Assembly: GCA_021186555.1 (NCBI GenBank)
Contig: JAJKFL010000427.1
Coordinates: forward strand, 20,174,505-20,238,504
Source: Reticulitermes speratus
Taxonomy: Eukaryota > Arthropoda > Insecta > Blattodea > Rhinotermitidae
Reading direction: 5' to 3'
DNA: 64,000 bases
Notes under the pieces: model-generated
Told to the model about the DNA's origin: nothing
What the model saw: the letters and a program-made list of their open reading frames with translations, nothing else
The model's database searches: none
Shown here: positions 56,320 to 64,000 of the stretch, piece after piece
Numbering within the stretch: the stretch's first letter is position 1
Layout of the letters: each line of letters begins with the position of its first letter
Position numbers and translations under genes: made by a program

Positions 56320-57102
56320 ATGACGGAGCCTGCGGACGACTCGCTGGGAGCTGGACTCTACCGAGTGGCGGTGCGACTCCCACCCTTCTGGCCGGACCGA
56401 CCAGCCCTGTGGTTCGCCCAGGCCGAGGCGCAGTTCGACCTGGCAGGCATCACGCGCCAGAGGACCAAATTTAGCCACGTGGTCTCGCAACTGCATCAGC
56501 AACACGCGGCTGAGGTCGAAGACCTAATTACCTCGCCTCCGGAGGAAGAGCCATACCACCGGCTTAAATCAGAGTTGATACGAAGGCTATCTACCTCACG
56601 TGAACAACGCGTGCGGCAACTCCTCTCCCACGAGGAAATGGGAGACAGGAAGCCTTCGCAGTTCCTGCGACACCTAAAGGCCCTCGCGCCTGACGTGCCC
56701 GATGATTTTCTTCGGACCATCTGGGCCAGCCGGCTCCCACCGCACGTCCAAGCCATACTCGCGGGCCAAACAGAGGGCAGCCTGGACTCGGCCTCGCAAC
56801 TTGCAGACAGAATCTGCGAGGTCGCCCCTCAACCAGTCACAGCGAGTATCACCCCAGCTCCAGCTACACCCGACAACACCGCACTCTTGGAGCGCATTGA
56901 GGAGCTGTCACGTCAGGTGGCAGCCCTCCGAGCCACTCCTTACCGTGGGCGCTCAAAATCAAGAGAACGTCATCGCCGCTCGGACCGCAGCTCATCTGCC
57001 AGTCACGACACGTGCTGGTACCACAGGAAATTTGGGGACAAAGCCCAAAAATGCACGCTTCCGTGTTCCCGCAGCCAGGGAAACACCAACAGCGGACGTT
57101 AA
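56320..57102 (+). CDS. gag: Gag of the gypsy element
   Basis: 260 codons. The capsid-like body begins [20 protein letters not shown] and runs to LADRICEV. It is followed by an Arg/Ser-rich stretch and the Cys-His motif [14 protein letters not shown], spaced C-x2-H-x9-C-x3-C. That spacing is characteristic of the CsRn1 clade rather than the usual CCHC knuckle. The start lies 88 bases after the LTR. Confidence 0.85.
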   Translation: MTEPADDSLGAGLYRVAVRLPPFWPDRPALWFAQAEAQFDLAGITRQRTKFSHVVSQLHQQHAAEVEDLITSPPEEEPYHRLKSELIRRLSTSREQRVRQLLSHEEMGDRKPSQFLRHLKALAPDVPDDFLRTIWASRLPPHVQAILAGQTEGSLDSASQLADRICEVAPQPVTASITPAPATPDNTALLERIEELSRQVAALRATPYRGRSKSRERHRRSDRSSSASHDTCWYHRKFGDKAQKCTLPCSRSQGNTNSGR

Positions 57103-60100
57103 CGGCGGCTAACGTCTGCACCACGAGCTCCGGCCGCCTTTTCGTGACTGACCGCAGGTCAAAGCAGCGGTACCTCATTGACACTGGGTCGGACCTGTGC
57201 GTCTTCCCGAGGAAGCTTCTCCCGGGGCGCAGGGAGCGCACCGACTACAGTCTGTACGCGGCCAACGGCACGACAATCTCTACATACGGATGGACAACGC
57301 AATCGCTGAACCTGGGGTTGCGCCGTGAATTCACCTGGCGCTTCGTGGTGGCCGATGTGCAGCTACCAATCATTGGCGTGGACCTGCTTTCGCATTACGG
57401 CCTCCTCGTCGACTGCAGAAATAACCGTCTGCTCGACGGCGTTACATCATTGTCCACGCCAGGCTGCACAGTCACATCCTCGGTCCCCAGCATAAAGACC
57501 ATCGCCAGCGGTGCCACTACAGACAGCCTCCTGTCAGAGTTCCCGGAGCTCACCAGACCAAATGGGACTCACCGGGAGGTGCGGCACAATACGCAGCACC
57601 ACATCCGTACTTCACCAGGCCCACCAGTAGCGTGCCGACCACGACGCCTTGCACCCGACCGCCTCGCGGTGGCCAAGGCCGAGTTCGACGCTATGCTGAA
57701 GGACGGTACAGCACGCCGCGCAGAGGGACCATGGTCGTCTGCCCTCCATCTGGTGCCGAAGAAGGACAGCGGTTGGCGGCCGTGTGGAGACTACCGTGCC
57801 CTGAACGCCCGCACCATCCCAGACCGATACCCCATCCGTCACATCCATGACTTCGCCCACAACCTCTCCGGCTGCACCATCTTTTCGAAGATCGACCTCG
57901 TCAGGGCTTACCACCAAATCCCTGTCCACCCTGACGATATCCAGAAAACCGCCATTACCACTCCTTTCGGACTTTTCGAATTCCCTTTCATGTCCTTTGG
58001 CCTCCGGAATGCAGCACAAACCTTCCAGCGATTCATGGATGACATCCTCAAAGACCTTCCATTCTGCTTCTCCTACCTGGATGATATCCTAGTTTCCAGC
58101 CATTCCCCTGAGGAGCACGACATGCACCTGCGCGCCCTCTTCACCCAACTCCAGAAATATGGGATCCTTCTCAACCCTTCCAAGTGTGTTTTCCGTGTCC
58201 CAGAGGTATCATTCCTGGGTTACAAAATCTCCTCCCAAGGCTCCCAACCACTCCCGGAACGAGTGGCAGACATCCTATCCTGCCCCCCTCCCAAGACCGT
58301 CAGTCAACTTAGACGTTTCTTGGGAATGCTCAATTTCTACAGGCGTTTCCTTCCCCACGCTGCTTCCTCTCAAGCCCCTCTCCATGACGTCCTTTCCGGA
58401 CCCAAAGTCAAGGGTTCTCACCCCGTCACCTGGACTCCTGAACTCCACACGGCATTCGACAAGTGCAAGACCAGTCTCGCGCAGGCCGTCCTGATAGCAC
58501 ATCCGGACTCTTCTGCTCCACTCGCCTTGGTCACGGACGCTTCAACCACTGCCATGGGTGCCGTCCTCCAGCAGCGAGCGCAAGACGTCTGGTTACCACT
58601 CGCCTTCTTCTCGAGGAAACTCAGTCCTGCGCAGCAAAAGTACAGTGCCTACGATCGAGAGCTACTGGCGATATACGAAGCAGTGCGGCACTTCCGCCAC
58701 ATGTTGGAGGCCCGTCACTTCACCATCCTGACGGACCATAAGCCTCTAACATACGCCTTCCAACAAAAGCGGGACCGCTGCTCGCCTCGCCAGTTTAATC
58801 ACCTAGACTTTATTTCTCAGTTCACCACGGACATACAGCATATATCAGGCCGCGACAACATTGTCGCCGACACGCTGTCCCGGGTTGAAACTATCACCGC
58901 TCCGGTGACTCTCGAGGCACTGGCAGCAGCGCAGGATGAGGAAGGCGAGCTACATCAGCTTCTCACAGGAGCCACCTCATTGCGGCTGCAGAAGGTTGAC
59001 ATCCCTGGTACCAACATCGCACTATATTGTGATTTGTCTGCCGGCAAACCACGACCCTACGTCCCTTCTCCACTCCGCCGTCAGGTATTCGATTCCCTAC
59101 ACAACCTGAGTCATCCCGGCATCAAGGCAACGGCTAAGCTCGTCTCCCAACGCTTCGTGTGGCCGTCCATCAATAAGGACTGCCGCACTTGGGCCCGAGC
59201 TTGCCAACCCTGCCAGCGCTCCAAAATATCCCGCCATACGGTAACTCCCTTGGGCAACTTTGCTCTCCCTCCTGCCCGTTTTCTCCACATCCATATCGAC
59301 CTCGTCGGCCCTCTGCCGTCATCAGCAGGATTTCAATACTGCCTGACTGCAGTGGACCGCTTCACACGCTGGCCGGAAGCCTGTCCCATTCCAGACATCA
59401 CGGCAGAGACAGTAGCACGCGCACTACTGTCCTCCTGGATATCCCGCTTTGGTTGCCCGCAGACAATCACCACCGACCAGGGACGTCAGTTTGAGTCACG
59501 GCTGTTCCACAGCCTGGCGACGCTGTGCGGCATCAACCTCACCAGAACAACCGCTCACCACCCAGCCGCAAATGGATTGGTCGAGCGTTTCCACCGGACA
59601 TTCAAAGCGGCCATCATGTGCCACGCAGACGAAAAGTGGACGGACGCTCTTCCGCTGGTCCTCCTTGGGATTCGAACAGCATACAAGGAGGACATGCTGT
59701 CATCCGCAGCCGAGCTCGTATACGGCGAGCCCCTGCGGGTCCCCGGCGAGCTGCTAGCTCCGTCCTCAGTCCAAACCGAACCGGCGCAGTTTCTGGATCA
59801 ACTGCGTCGACAGATGGACCAGCTGCGTCCAGTCCCGGCAGCACGCCACTCAACGCCTGCCACATTCGTGCACAGGGACTTACATAGTTCTACACACGTC
59901 TTCCTGCGGCACGATGCCCTGCGTCGAGCCCTCCAGCCGCCATACAGCGGCCCCTACAAAGTGCTGTCGCGCTCTAATAAGACTTTTAATCTTTCAGTGC
60001 GCGGCCGAGAGACAACTGTTTCAGCAGATCGGGTGAAACCAGCATACATCCTGGAGGAGAGCCGACACGGTTCCATGGGGCCACCCACATCTGCAGCGCC

Positions 60101-60278
60101 ACCAGCTGCAGTACCAAATGCAGCTGCAGCACCAGCTCCTGCTGCAGCCTCCACTCCAACTGCAGTCTCACATCCTGCTGCAGCCTCAGCTCCTGCCAAA
60201 GGAGCAAATCCTGCTCCAGCTCAGCGGACCACTCGTCGCGGACGCACTGTCCGCTTTCCAGCACGCTTCGACGCCTGA
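57012..60278 (+). CDS. pol: Pol polyprotein of the gypsy element
   Basis: It overlaps gag by 91 nt in the -1 frame, the arrangement used by this group for ribosomal frameshifting. In order: aspartic protease ([12 protein letters not shown]), reverse transcriptase ([32 protein letters not shown]), RNase H ([40 protein letters not shown]), integrase with an HHCC zinc region and a DDE core ([40 protein letters not shown]). The C-terminal tail is rich in Ala and Pro. The frame is open from end to end. No chromodomain or env was seen. Confidence 0.93.
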   Translation: MLVPQEIWGQSPKMHASVFPQPGKHQQRTLTAANVCTTSSGRLFVTDRRSKQRYLIDTGSDLCVFPRKLLPGRRERTDYSLYAANGTTISTYGWTTQSLNLGLRREFTWRFVVADVQLPIIGVDLLSHYGLLVDCRNNRLLDGVTSLSTPGCTVTSSVPSIKTIASGATTDSLLSEFPELTRPNGTHREVRHNTQHHIRTSPGPPVACRPRRLAPDRLAVAKAEFDAMLKDGTARRAEGPWSSALHLVPKKDSGWRPCGDYRALNARTIPDRYPIRHIHDFAHNLSGCTIFSKIDLVRAYHQIPVHPDDIQKTAITTPFGLFEFPFMSFGLRNAAQTFQRFMDDILKDLPFCFSYLDDILVSSHSPEEHDMHLRALFTQLQKYGILLNPSKCVFRVPEVSFLGYKISSQGSQPLPERVADILSCPPPKTVSQLRRFLGMLNFYRRFLPHAASSQAPLHDVLSGPKVKGSHPVTWTPELHTAFDKCKTSLAQAVLIAHPDSSAPLALVTDASTTAMGAVLQQRAQDVWLPLAFFSRKLSPAQQKYSAYDRELLAIYEAVRHFRHMLEARHFTILTDHKPLTYAFQQKRDRCSPRQFNHLDFISQFTTDIQHISGRDNIVADTLSRVETITAPVTLEALAAAQDEEGELHQLLTGATSLRLQKVDIPGTNIALYCDLSAGKPRPYVPSPLRRQVFDSLHNLSHPGIKATAKLVSQRFVWPSINKDCRTWARACQPCQRSKISRHTVTPLGNFALPPARFLHIHIDLVGPLPSSAGFQYCLTAVDRFTRWPEACPIPDITAETVARALLSSWISRFGCPQTITTDQGRQFESRLFHSLATLCGINLTRTTAHHPAANGLVERFHRTFKAAIMCHADEKWTDALPLVLLGIRTAYKEDMLSSAAELVYGEPLRVPGELLAPSSVQTEPAQFLDQLRRQMDQLRPVPAARHSTPATFVHRDLHSSTHVFLRHDALRRALQPPYSGPYKVLSRSNKTFNLSVRGRETTVSADRVKPAYILEESRHGSMGPPTSAAPPAAVPNAAAAPAPAAASTPTAVSHPAAASAPAKGANPAPAQRTTRRGRTVRFPARFDA

Positions 60279-60302
60279 GCACCTTTCTCCGCAGGGGGGT
60301 GA

Positions 60303-60564
60303 TGTGGGAGCTTCCCACATAAGCAGAACGGCCCCTGCCAGAGCAGCGGCCGCAGACCGCGTACAGTGGCTCGCGAGACCTGATGGACGAGCTTCCCACA
60401 TAAGCAGAGCGGCCCCTGCCAGAGCAGCGGTCGCAGACCGCGCACGGTGGCTAGCTGGACTGATGGTCGATCTCCCCACCATGGCGACGCGCCAGCCAAT
60501 CGCAGAGTAGACAGCCAGCGGAGGTTGCGAATAAAAGGGGCCACCAAGACCCGGACCACAGCAC
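60303..60564 (+). repeat. Partial 3' LTR of the gypsy element
   Basis: 262 bp, identical to 55446-55707. It ends about 28-34 bases after the TATA-like box, where the LINE sequence starts. The remaining R-U5 part is not in the window and may lie beyond the LINE. Confidence 0.88.
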
Positions 60565-61355
60565 CGAACTCTGCGGCTTGAGAGTCTCTGTAGAGACATA
60601 CGTAGCCCCTAAGGCTCCGCTTCAATGTAAGCGCTGCCAACGCTTCGGCCCACACGCAGCGTAACTGCGGATACGCACCCCGGTGTGTTGCATGTGGTGA
60701 GCCGCACCCCTCCGGGGAGTGCTCTACCCCTAAGCAGCAGCTTAAATGCTGCAGCTGCGGGGGCAACCACACGGCGAACTACCGGGGCTGCGTAAAGTGG
60801 AAGGAGGCCAAGGCCGCGCTAGCAAAGCGGACGCCAGCACCTCGCGTCCACATGAACGGTGCAACCGGTCGCTCGGCTTCAGCGCAAGTGACCCGCGCCG
60901 AGCCTTCTGCTGAGCAGAAGAGTTTAGGCCCTGAGTGGTCTCATGTGGTGCGAGGGGGGCGGGTAGTAAAACCCACCATCCCTCCGCAACCTGTACCTAT
61001 CCCCAAACCGGCCGCGGCCCCTCAAACGGGCAAAGCGACCTCAAGCAGGAAAAGGGTTCAGGCTACCCAACCTGCCGTTGCGGCCCCTCAACAGGCCCCA
61101 ACGAAGAAGCAGGCGATGACTGGTAAACCATCGCCTCCACCCAAGAAGCCTAATCCTACTCACACTCAATCTCCCAATCAGTCCCCAATCGAGGAGATCT
61201 CTGATCTGCTCGACAACCTTCCTGTACACGCGTGTGTAGAGCTGACACGGCGGCTCCTCACAGCGGTACCCTCCCTCCCTTCAGGCGCAGCACGCTCGCG
61301 GGCTGTCCTGAAAATTGTTATCCTTTTTGTAGCTGAATATGGTAGCACACCCTAA
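60565..61355 (+). pseudogene. ORF1 (nucleic-acid-binding protein) of the Jockey-type LINE, partial
   Basis: The first frame reads ELCGLRVSVETYVAPKAPLQ then CKRCQRFG. One extra C in the run at 60649-60651 shifts the frame, after which TQRNCGYAPRCVACGEPHPS, CCSCGGNHTANYRGC follow. Together these give the successive CCHC knuckles (CxxC...H...C) of Jockey ORF1 proteins. The remainder (ORF 60852-61355) is Pro/Lys/Ala-rich and ends DLLDNLPVHACVELTRRLLT ... EYGSTP. The N-terminal half is missing because of truncation. Confidence 0.82.
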
Positions 61356-62937
61356 GGCTCACAGTGTGAGGGCACTACGGCTGGCCTGCTGGAACGCCGA
61401 TGGCGTGCGCGGCAGAAAGATGGAGCTGGACCACTTCCTTGGTAAACACGGGGTTGACATATGCCTCCTAACTGAAACCCATCTCAGATCAGGGCAAGTC
61501 TTTCGGCTCGCAAACTATGTTTGCCACCGTACAGACCGGCCCACCGAGGGCGGCGGAACAGCTATACTGGTCCGCCGGGGTATAGATCACTACGCTTTAC
61601 CCATCCCTGGCCTGACCCAGTTGGAGGCAACTGCCATACATGTTATGTTGGCAAGTGGACCACTGAAAATCCTGGCGGCTTACCTTTCGCCTTGCCGGCC
61701 CCTAATCGAAGCGGATTTGTCTGCGTGCTTGAGCGGAGGGCTTCCCGTCCTCATGGCGGGGGACCTGAACGCCAAGCACGTGGACTGGAACTCGAGGCTA
61801 ATCACGACAAGGGGCAGGCACCTTCGTGATTACGCCAACGATCATTCGTGTTTGATTTATGGGCCGGAAACTCCCACCACTATCCCATACAATCCCTCTT
61901 GTACTCCTGATGTCCTAGACATAGTAATCACTAAAAACCTAGTCATCCCAGTGCATCTGACAACGTGCTCTGCACTTAGCTCAGATCACTTGCCTGTACT
62001 GATCGACACTAAATGTCGATCATCCTTTCTTAACCTACCGGACCGCCCGGACTTCAGACGGACCGACTGGGTCAAATTCCAGGCCTGCCTGGAGGACAGC
62101 CTTCCGTCCATCCCGAAACTCCGTAGCGGGGTTGAAATCGACACGTGTGTGGAGGAGGTGTCCAGCGCCATCACTGAGGCACTAGCAGCGTCGGCCCCCC
62201 GGAGACGCCCTCGTGAAGACCCGCGGCCCCCAATACCGGCACGTATACAGGATGAAATACGCCTGAAAAACCGGTTGAGGAGGCAGTGGCAAACCACCAG
62301 GGACCCTGCTCTAAAAGCTGAGGTCAACCGCCTTCAGCGGTCGGTGACCCACCAGCTAAACGAGTGGCGGAATGAGCAGTGGGGTGCCACACTGGAAAGC
62401 CTAGATCCCGAGGACCAATCGCTGTGGAAGATGACAAAGCGGGTGATGAGAGTGCCCACTCCCTCTCCACCCCTGGTCACGCAGGGCGGGCTTGCTCTCT
62501 CAGACTCTGAGAAAGCCGAAGCCCTGGCGGACAGTCTTGAGGCTCAGTTTCAGCCGGTAAACGACCCGTCGGATCCGGCAGTAATTGAGATGGTTGACGA
62601 GGCGCTGCAAGCATACTCTTATGCACCTGCAAGCGAGCCCAAGTTAACCAACCCCGTGGAGGTTCAGGATGCTATCCGGGGTCTCAAGGCCAGCAAGGCT
62701 CCGGGCCCAAACGGTATACCGAACAGGGCACTGAAGCACCTTCCGCAGCGAGCTGTCTCTCTCCTTGTTGCCATATTCAACGCTGCTCTCCTAGCGCAGT
62801 ACTTCCCATCGGTGTGGAAACATGCCCGCATTGTCTCCATACTGAAACCCGGGAAGGACCCAGCGCTTCCCTCTTCCTATCGTCCCATAAGTCTTCTGGA
62901 CCACCATCGGCAAGTTGTTCGAGAAGATCCTACTTAG
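61339..62937 (+). CDS. ORF2 first part: endonuclease and start of reverse transcriptase
   Basis: The start ATG overlaps the end of ORF1 by 17 nt in another frame, as usual in Jockey elements. Endonuclease: LACWNADGVRGRKMELDHFL, DICLLTETHLRSG, LPVLMAGDLNAKHVDWNSRL, PDVLDIVITK, SALSSDHLPVLI. Then a basic linker and the reverse-transcriptase fingers LKASKAPGPNGIPNRALKHL, ARIVSILKPGKDPALPSSYR, PISLLD. One extra C near 62901-62902 shifts the frame here, ending this ORF early. Confidence 0.9.
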   Translation: MVAHPKAHSVRALRLACWNADGVRGRKMELDHFLGKHGVDICLLTETHLRSGQVFRLANYVCHRTDRPTEGGGTAILVRRGIDHYALPIPGLTQLEATAIHVMLASGPLKILAAYLSPCRPLIEADLSACLSGGLPVLMAGDLNAKHVDWNSRLITTRGRHLRDYANDHSCLIYGPETPTTIPYNPSCTPDVLDIVITKNLVIPVHLTTCSALSSDHLPVLIDTKCRSSFLNLPDRPDFRRTDWVKFQACLEDSLPSIPKLRSGVEIDTCVEEVSSAITEALAASAPRRRPREDPRPPIPARIQDEIRLKNRLRRQWQTTRDPALKAEVNRLQRSVTHQLNEWRNEQWGATLESLDPEDQSLWKMTKRVMRVPTPSPPLVTQGGLALSDSEKAEALADSLEAQFQPVNDPSDPAVIEMVDEALQAYSYAPASEPKLTNPVEVQDAIRGLKASKAPGPNGIPNRALKHLPQRAVSLLVAIFNAALLAQYFPSVWKHARIVSILKPGKDPALPSSYRPISLLDHHRQVVREDPT

Positions 62938-63997
62938 TAGGATCTTAAGTGAAGTAAGCGGGCGCGGGCTTCTGCGAGACGAGCAGTTTGGATTCAGACC
63001 CAAACATAGCACCTCTCTCCAGCTAGCCCGCCTTGTCGAAAGGGTGACCAGAAACTTTGGTGAGAAGCGGCTAACAGGCGCAGTCTTTCTCGACGTGGCT
63101 AAGGCTTTCGACACTGTCTGGGTCGACGGTCTCCTTTTCAAGCTTACGGCCCTTAACTTCCCCTCCTACCTGGTCAAAACCATATCCTCCTACCTTTACA
63201 ACAGGACGTTCGAAGCGTCCTTCCAAACGGCCATATCCTCCCGTCGTGGCATGCGGGCTGGCGTAGCACAGGGGGGACTAATCTCTCCTGTCTTGTTCAG
63301 TCTGTATGTCAATGACATGCCCGTCCCTTCCCGCCACGTCGAGCTGGCATTGTACGCGGATGACACGGCAATCATTGCCACGTCCCGCAGCCCGGCTCTG
63401 CTTGTTAGCTACCTAGAAGCATACCTCAGTGATCTAGAGAGATGGTTGAAGGCGTGGAGGATCGCCATCAATGTCTCAAAGAGCAATGCTATGCTCTTTG
63501 CGAAGGCAGGGTGGAGGTCCTCCAAGCCTCGACCGGTGCAGTTCCTAGGAGAGCCAATCCAGTGGGTAGACACAGCCCGTTATCTGGGAGTGATCCTTGA
63601 TACACGGATGACCTGGTCGCCTCACATCGTCCAGGTCAAGAAGAAAGCAGCCCAACGACTGGGTCTGCTTAGCTCTCTCCTTCACAGGAGAAGCGGCCTG
63701 TCCATCAGGAACGGGGTTCTGCTGTATAAGCAGCTCATACGGCCCATGATGGACTATGCGTGCCCCATTTGGAGGTCTGCTGCCTGCACCCACCTCAGAA
63801 AGCTGCAGGTTCTTCAATCCAAGTGTCTTCGCATTGCTACTGGTGCACCTTGGTACATGAGTAGCGTGCAAATTCACGAGGATTTGGGAGTTCCTCTCTT
63901 TGCTGATCACATCAGAGTTCTAACCGAGAGCTTCGACTCTAGGTTGGCTGGTGTGGGGAACCCCTTAACTCAGCAACTCGGCAGATATCTGCGCTGA
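62915..63997 (+). CDS. ORF2 second part: reverse transcriptase palm and thumb
   Basis: It continues in the second frame: FEKILLSRILSEVSGRGLLR, EQFGFRPKHSTSLQLARLVE, GAVFLDVAKAFDTVW (motif A), AGVAQGGLISPVLFSLYVND, ALYADDTAIIA (catalytic YADD), TARYLGVILDTRMTWSPH, and QLIRPMMDYACPIWRSAACT to the stop at 63995-63997. All catalytic residues are present. The frame differs from the preceding ORF by the single extra base. Confidence 0.92.
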   Translation: MFEKILLSRILSEVSGRGLLRDEQFGFRPKHSTSLQLARLVERVTRNFGEKRLTGAVFLDVAKAFDTVWVDGLLFKLTALNFPSYLVKTISSYLYNRTFEASFQTAISSRRGMRAGVAQGGLISPVLFSLYVNDMPVPSRHVELALYADDTAIIATSRSPALLVSYLEAYLSDLERWLKAWRIAINVSKSNAMLFAKAGWRSSKPRPVQFLGEPIQWVDTARYLGVILDTRMTWSPHIVQVKKKAAQRLGLLSSLLHRRSGLSIRNGVLLYKQLIRPMMDYACPIWRSAACTHLRKLQVLQSKCLRIATGAPWYMSSVQIHEDLGVPLFADHIRVLTESFDSRLAGVGNPLTQQLGRYLR

Positions 63998-64000
63998 CCG

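Larger units (their letters stand above)
55446..60564 (+). mobile_element. Ty3/gypsy LTR retrotransposon, CsRn1-like, no env
   Basis: A young element. 5' LTR 55446-56232 (787 bp, TGTG...ACA), primer site just after it resembling tRNA-Trp (TGGTGACCC...GACG), gag 56320-57102, pol 57012-60278, purine-rich tract about 60291-60302, and a partial 3' LTR 60303-60564. The two LTRs are identical over the 262 bp that can be compared, so the insertion is recent. The internal frames look whole and no clear break is seen. The 3' LTR stops where a Jockey-type LINE begins. No envelope gene. The element is markedly more GC-rich than the host DNA. Confidence 0.93.
60565..64000 (+). mobile_element. Jockey-type LINE, 5'-truncated, continuing past the window
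   Basis: GC-rich, plus strand. It begins inside ORF1 (zinc-knuckle region) directly at the end of the partial gypsy LTR, then has a complete ORF2 region with endonuclease and reverse transcriptase and no RNase H, the Jockey-clade layout. ORF2 ends at TGA 63995-63997. The 3' UTR lies outside, but the antisense copy at 53.8-54.4 kb shows what it should look like. Only two single-base frame changes were found, so it is young. Confidence 0.9.

Noticed and set aside
60303-60564. LTR length of only 262 bp
   Set aside because: The primer-binding site lies after 56232, a TATA-like box and a later AATAAA both fall inside 55446-56232, and the right copy simply stops at the LINE; so the full LTR is 787 bp.
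57612-60772. Many ORFs of 60-180 codons on both strands within the gypsy element
   Set aside because: They are overlapping frames of GC-rich gag, pol and LTR sequence, where stop codons are rare.
1-64000. CRISPR array, bacterial operon or rRNA/tRNA genes
   Set aside because: No regularly spaced repeats or operon-like gene packing was seen, and the tRNA-like boxes found belong to SINEs. The introns and repeats are eukaryotic.

Overview
The window looks like nuclear DNA of an insect. It is AT-rich, with long introns and split, spliceable exons, and it is packed with LINE, SINE, MITE, Tigger and Ty3/gypsy copies. The two host genes, both on the minus strand, have insect-like sequences: translation initiation factor eIF2B subunit delta (EIF2B4) and ribosomal protein L19 (RpL19). 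The mix of repeats (RTE-type LINEs, RNase-H-bearing LINEs, tRNA-type SINEs) would fit a polyneopteran such as a cockroach or termite, but that placement is inference from memory of such repeats.

Layout. About 0.6-37.5 kb: EIF2B4, read right to left. It has a likely non-coding first exon near 37.4 kb, a 5-codon start exon at 34.1 kb, an unusually large 3,045-nt exon at 29.9-32.9 kb, and six small exons down to 592. The last roughly 130 codons lie left of the window. Every exon junction checked keeps the reading frame, giving 1,302 codons in the window. The introns hold two RNase-H LINEs (13.2-18.3 and 24.9-28.4 kb), an almost complete RTE LINE (8.4-11.5 kb), short LINE tails, tRNA-derived SINEs, TTAA-flanked MITEs, a hAT-like MITE and a deleted Tigger element (6.2-7.3 kb).

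About 37.5-42.8 kb is intergenic (SINE, LINE tail, simple repeats). From 42.8 to 52.6 kb lies RpL19 with six coding exons. Its introns carry a nested pair of Tigger elements and three hairpin-forming inverted-repeat elements, one with a perfect 61-bp inverted repeat. Two single-base indels relative to the expected RpL19 frame suggest assembly errors or, less likely, a dead copy.

From 52.6 kb to the end the host signal fades. There is an esterase-like ORF remnant, a broken inverted-repeat element split by an antisense LINE tail, a young GC-rich Ty3/gypsy element (55.4-60.6 kb, CsRn1-like by its gag Cys-His motif and tRNA-Trp-like primer site), and directly abutting it a GC-rich Jockey-type LINE running off the right edge. 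EIF2B4 and RpL19 both serve protein synthesis, one in the guanine-exchange factor for eIF2 and the other in the large ribosomal subunit, but nothing in the sequence shows that they are co-regulated. I found no convincing new cellular system. The most notable points are the giant N-terminal exon and small uORF of EIF2B4, the terminal inverted repeats plus 6-bp duplication that bracket a whole RNase-H LINE, the hairpin cluster in RpL19 introns, and the LTR/LINE junction placed at the presumed LTR transcription start.
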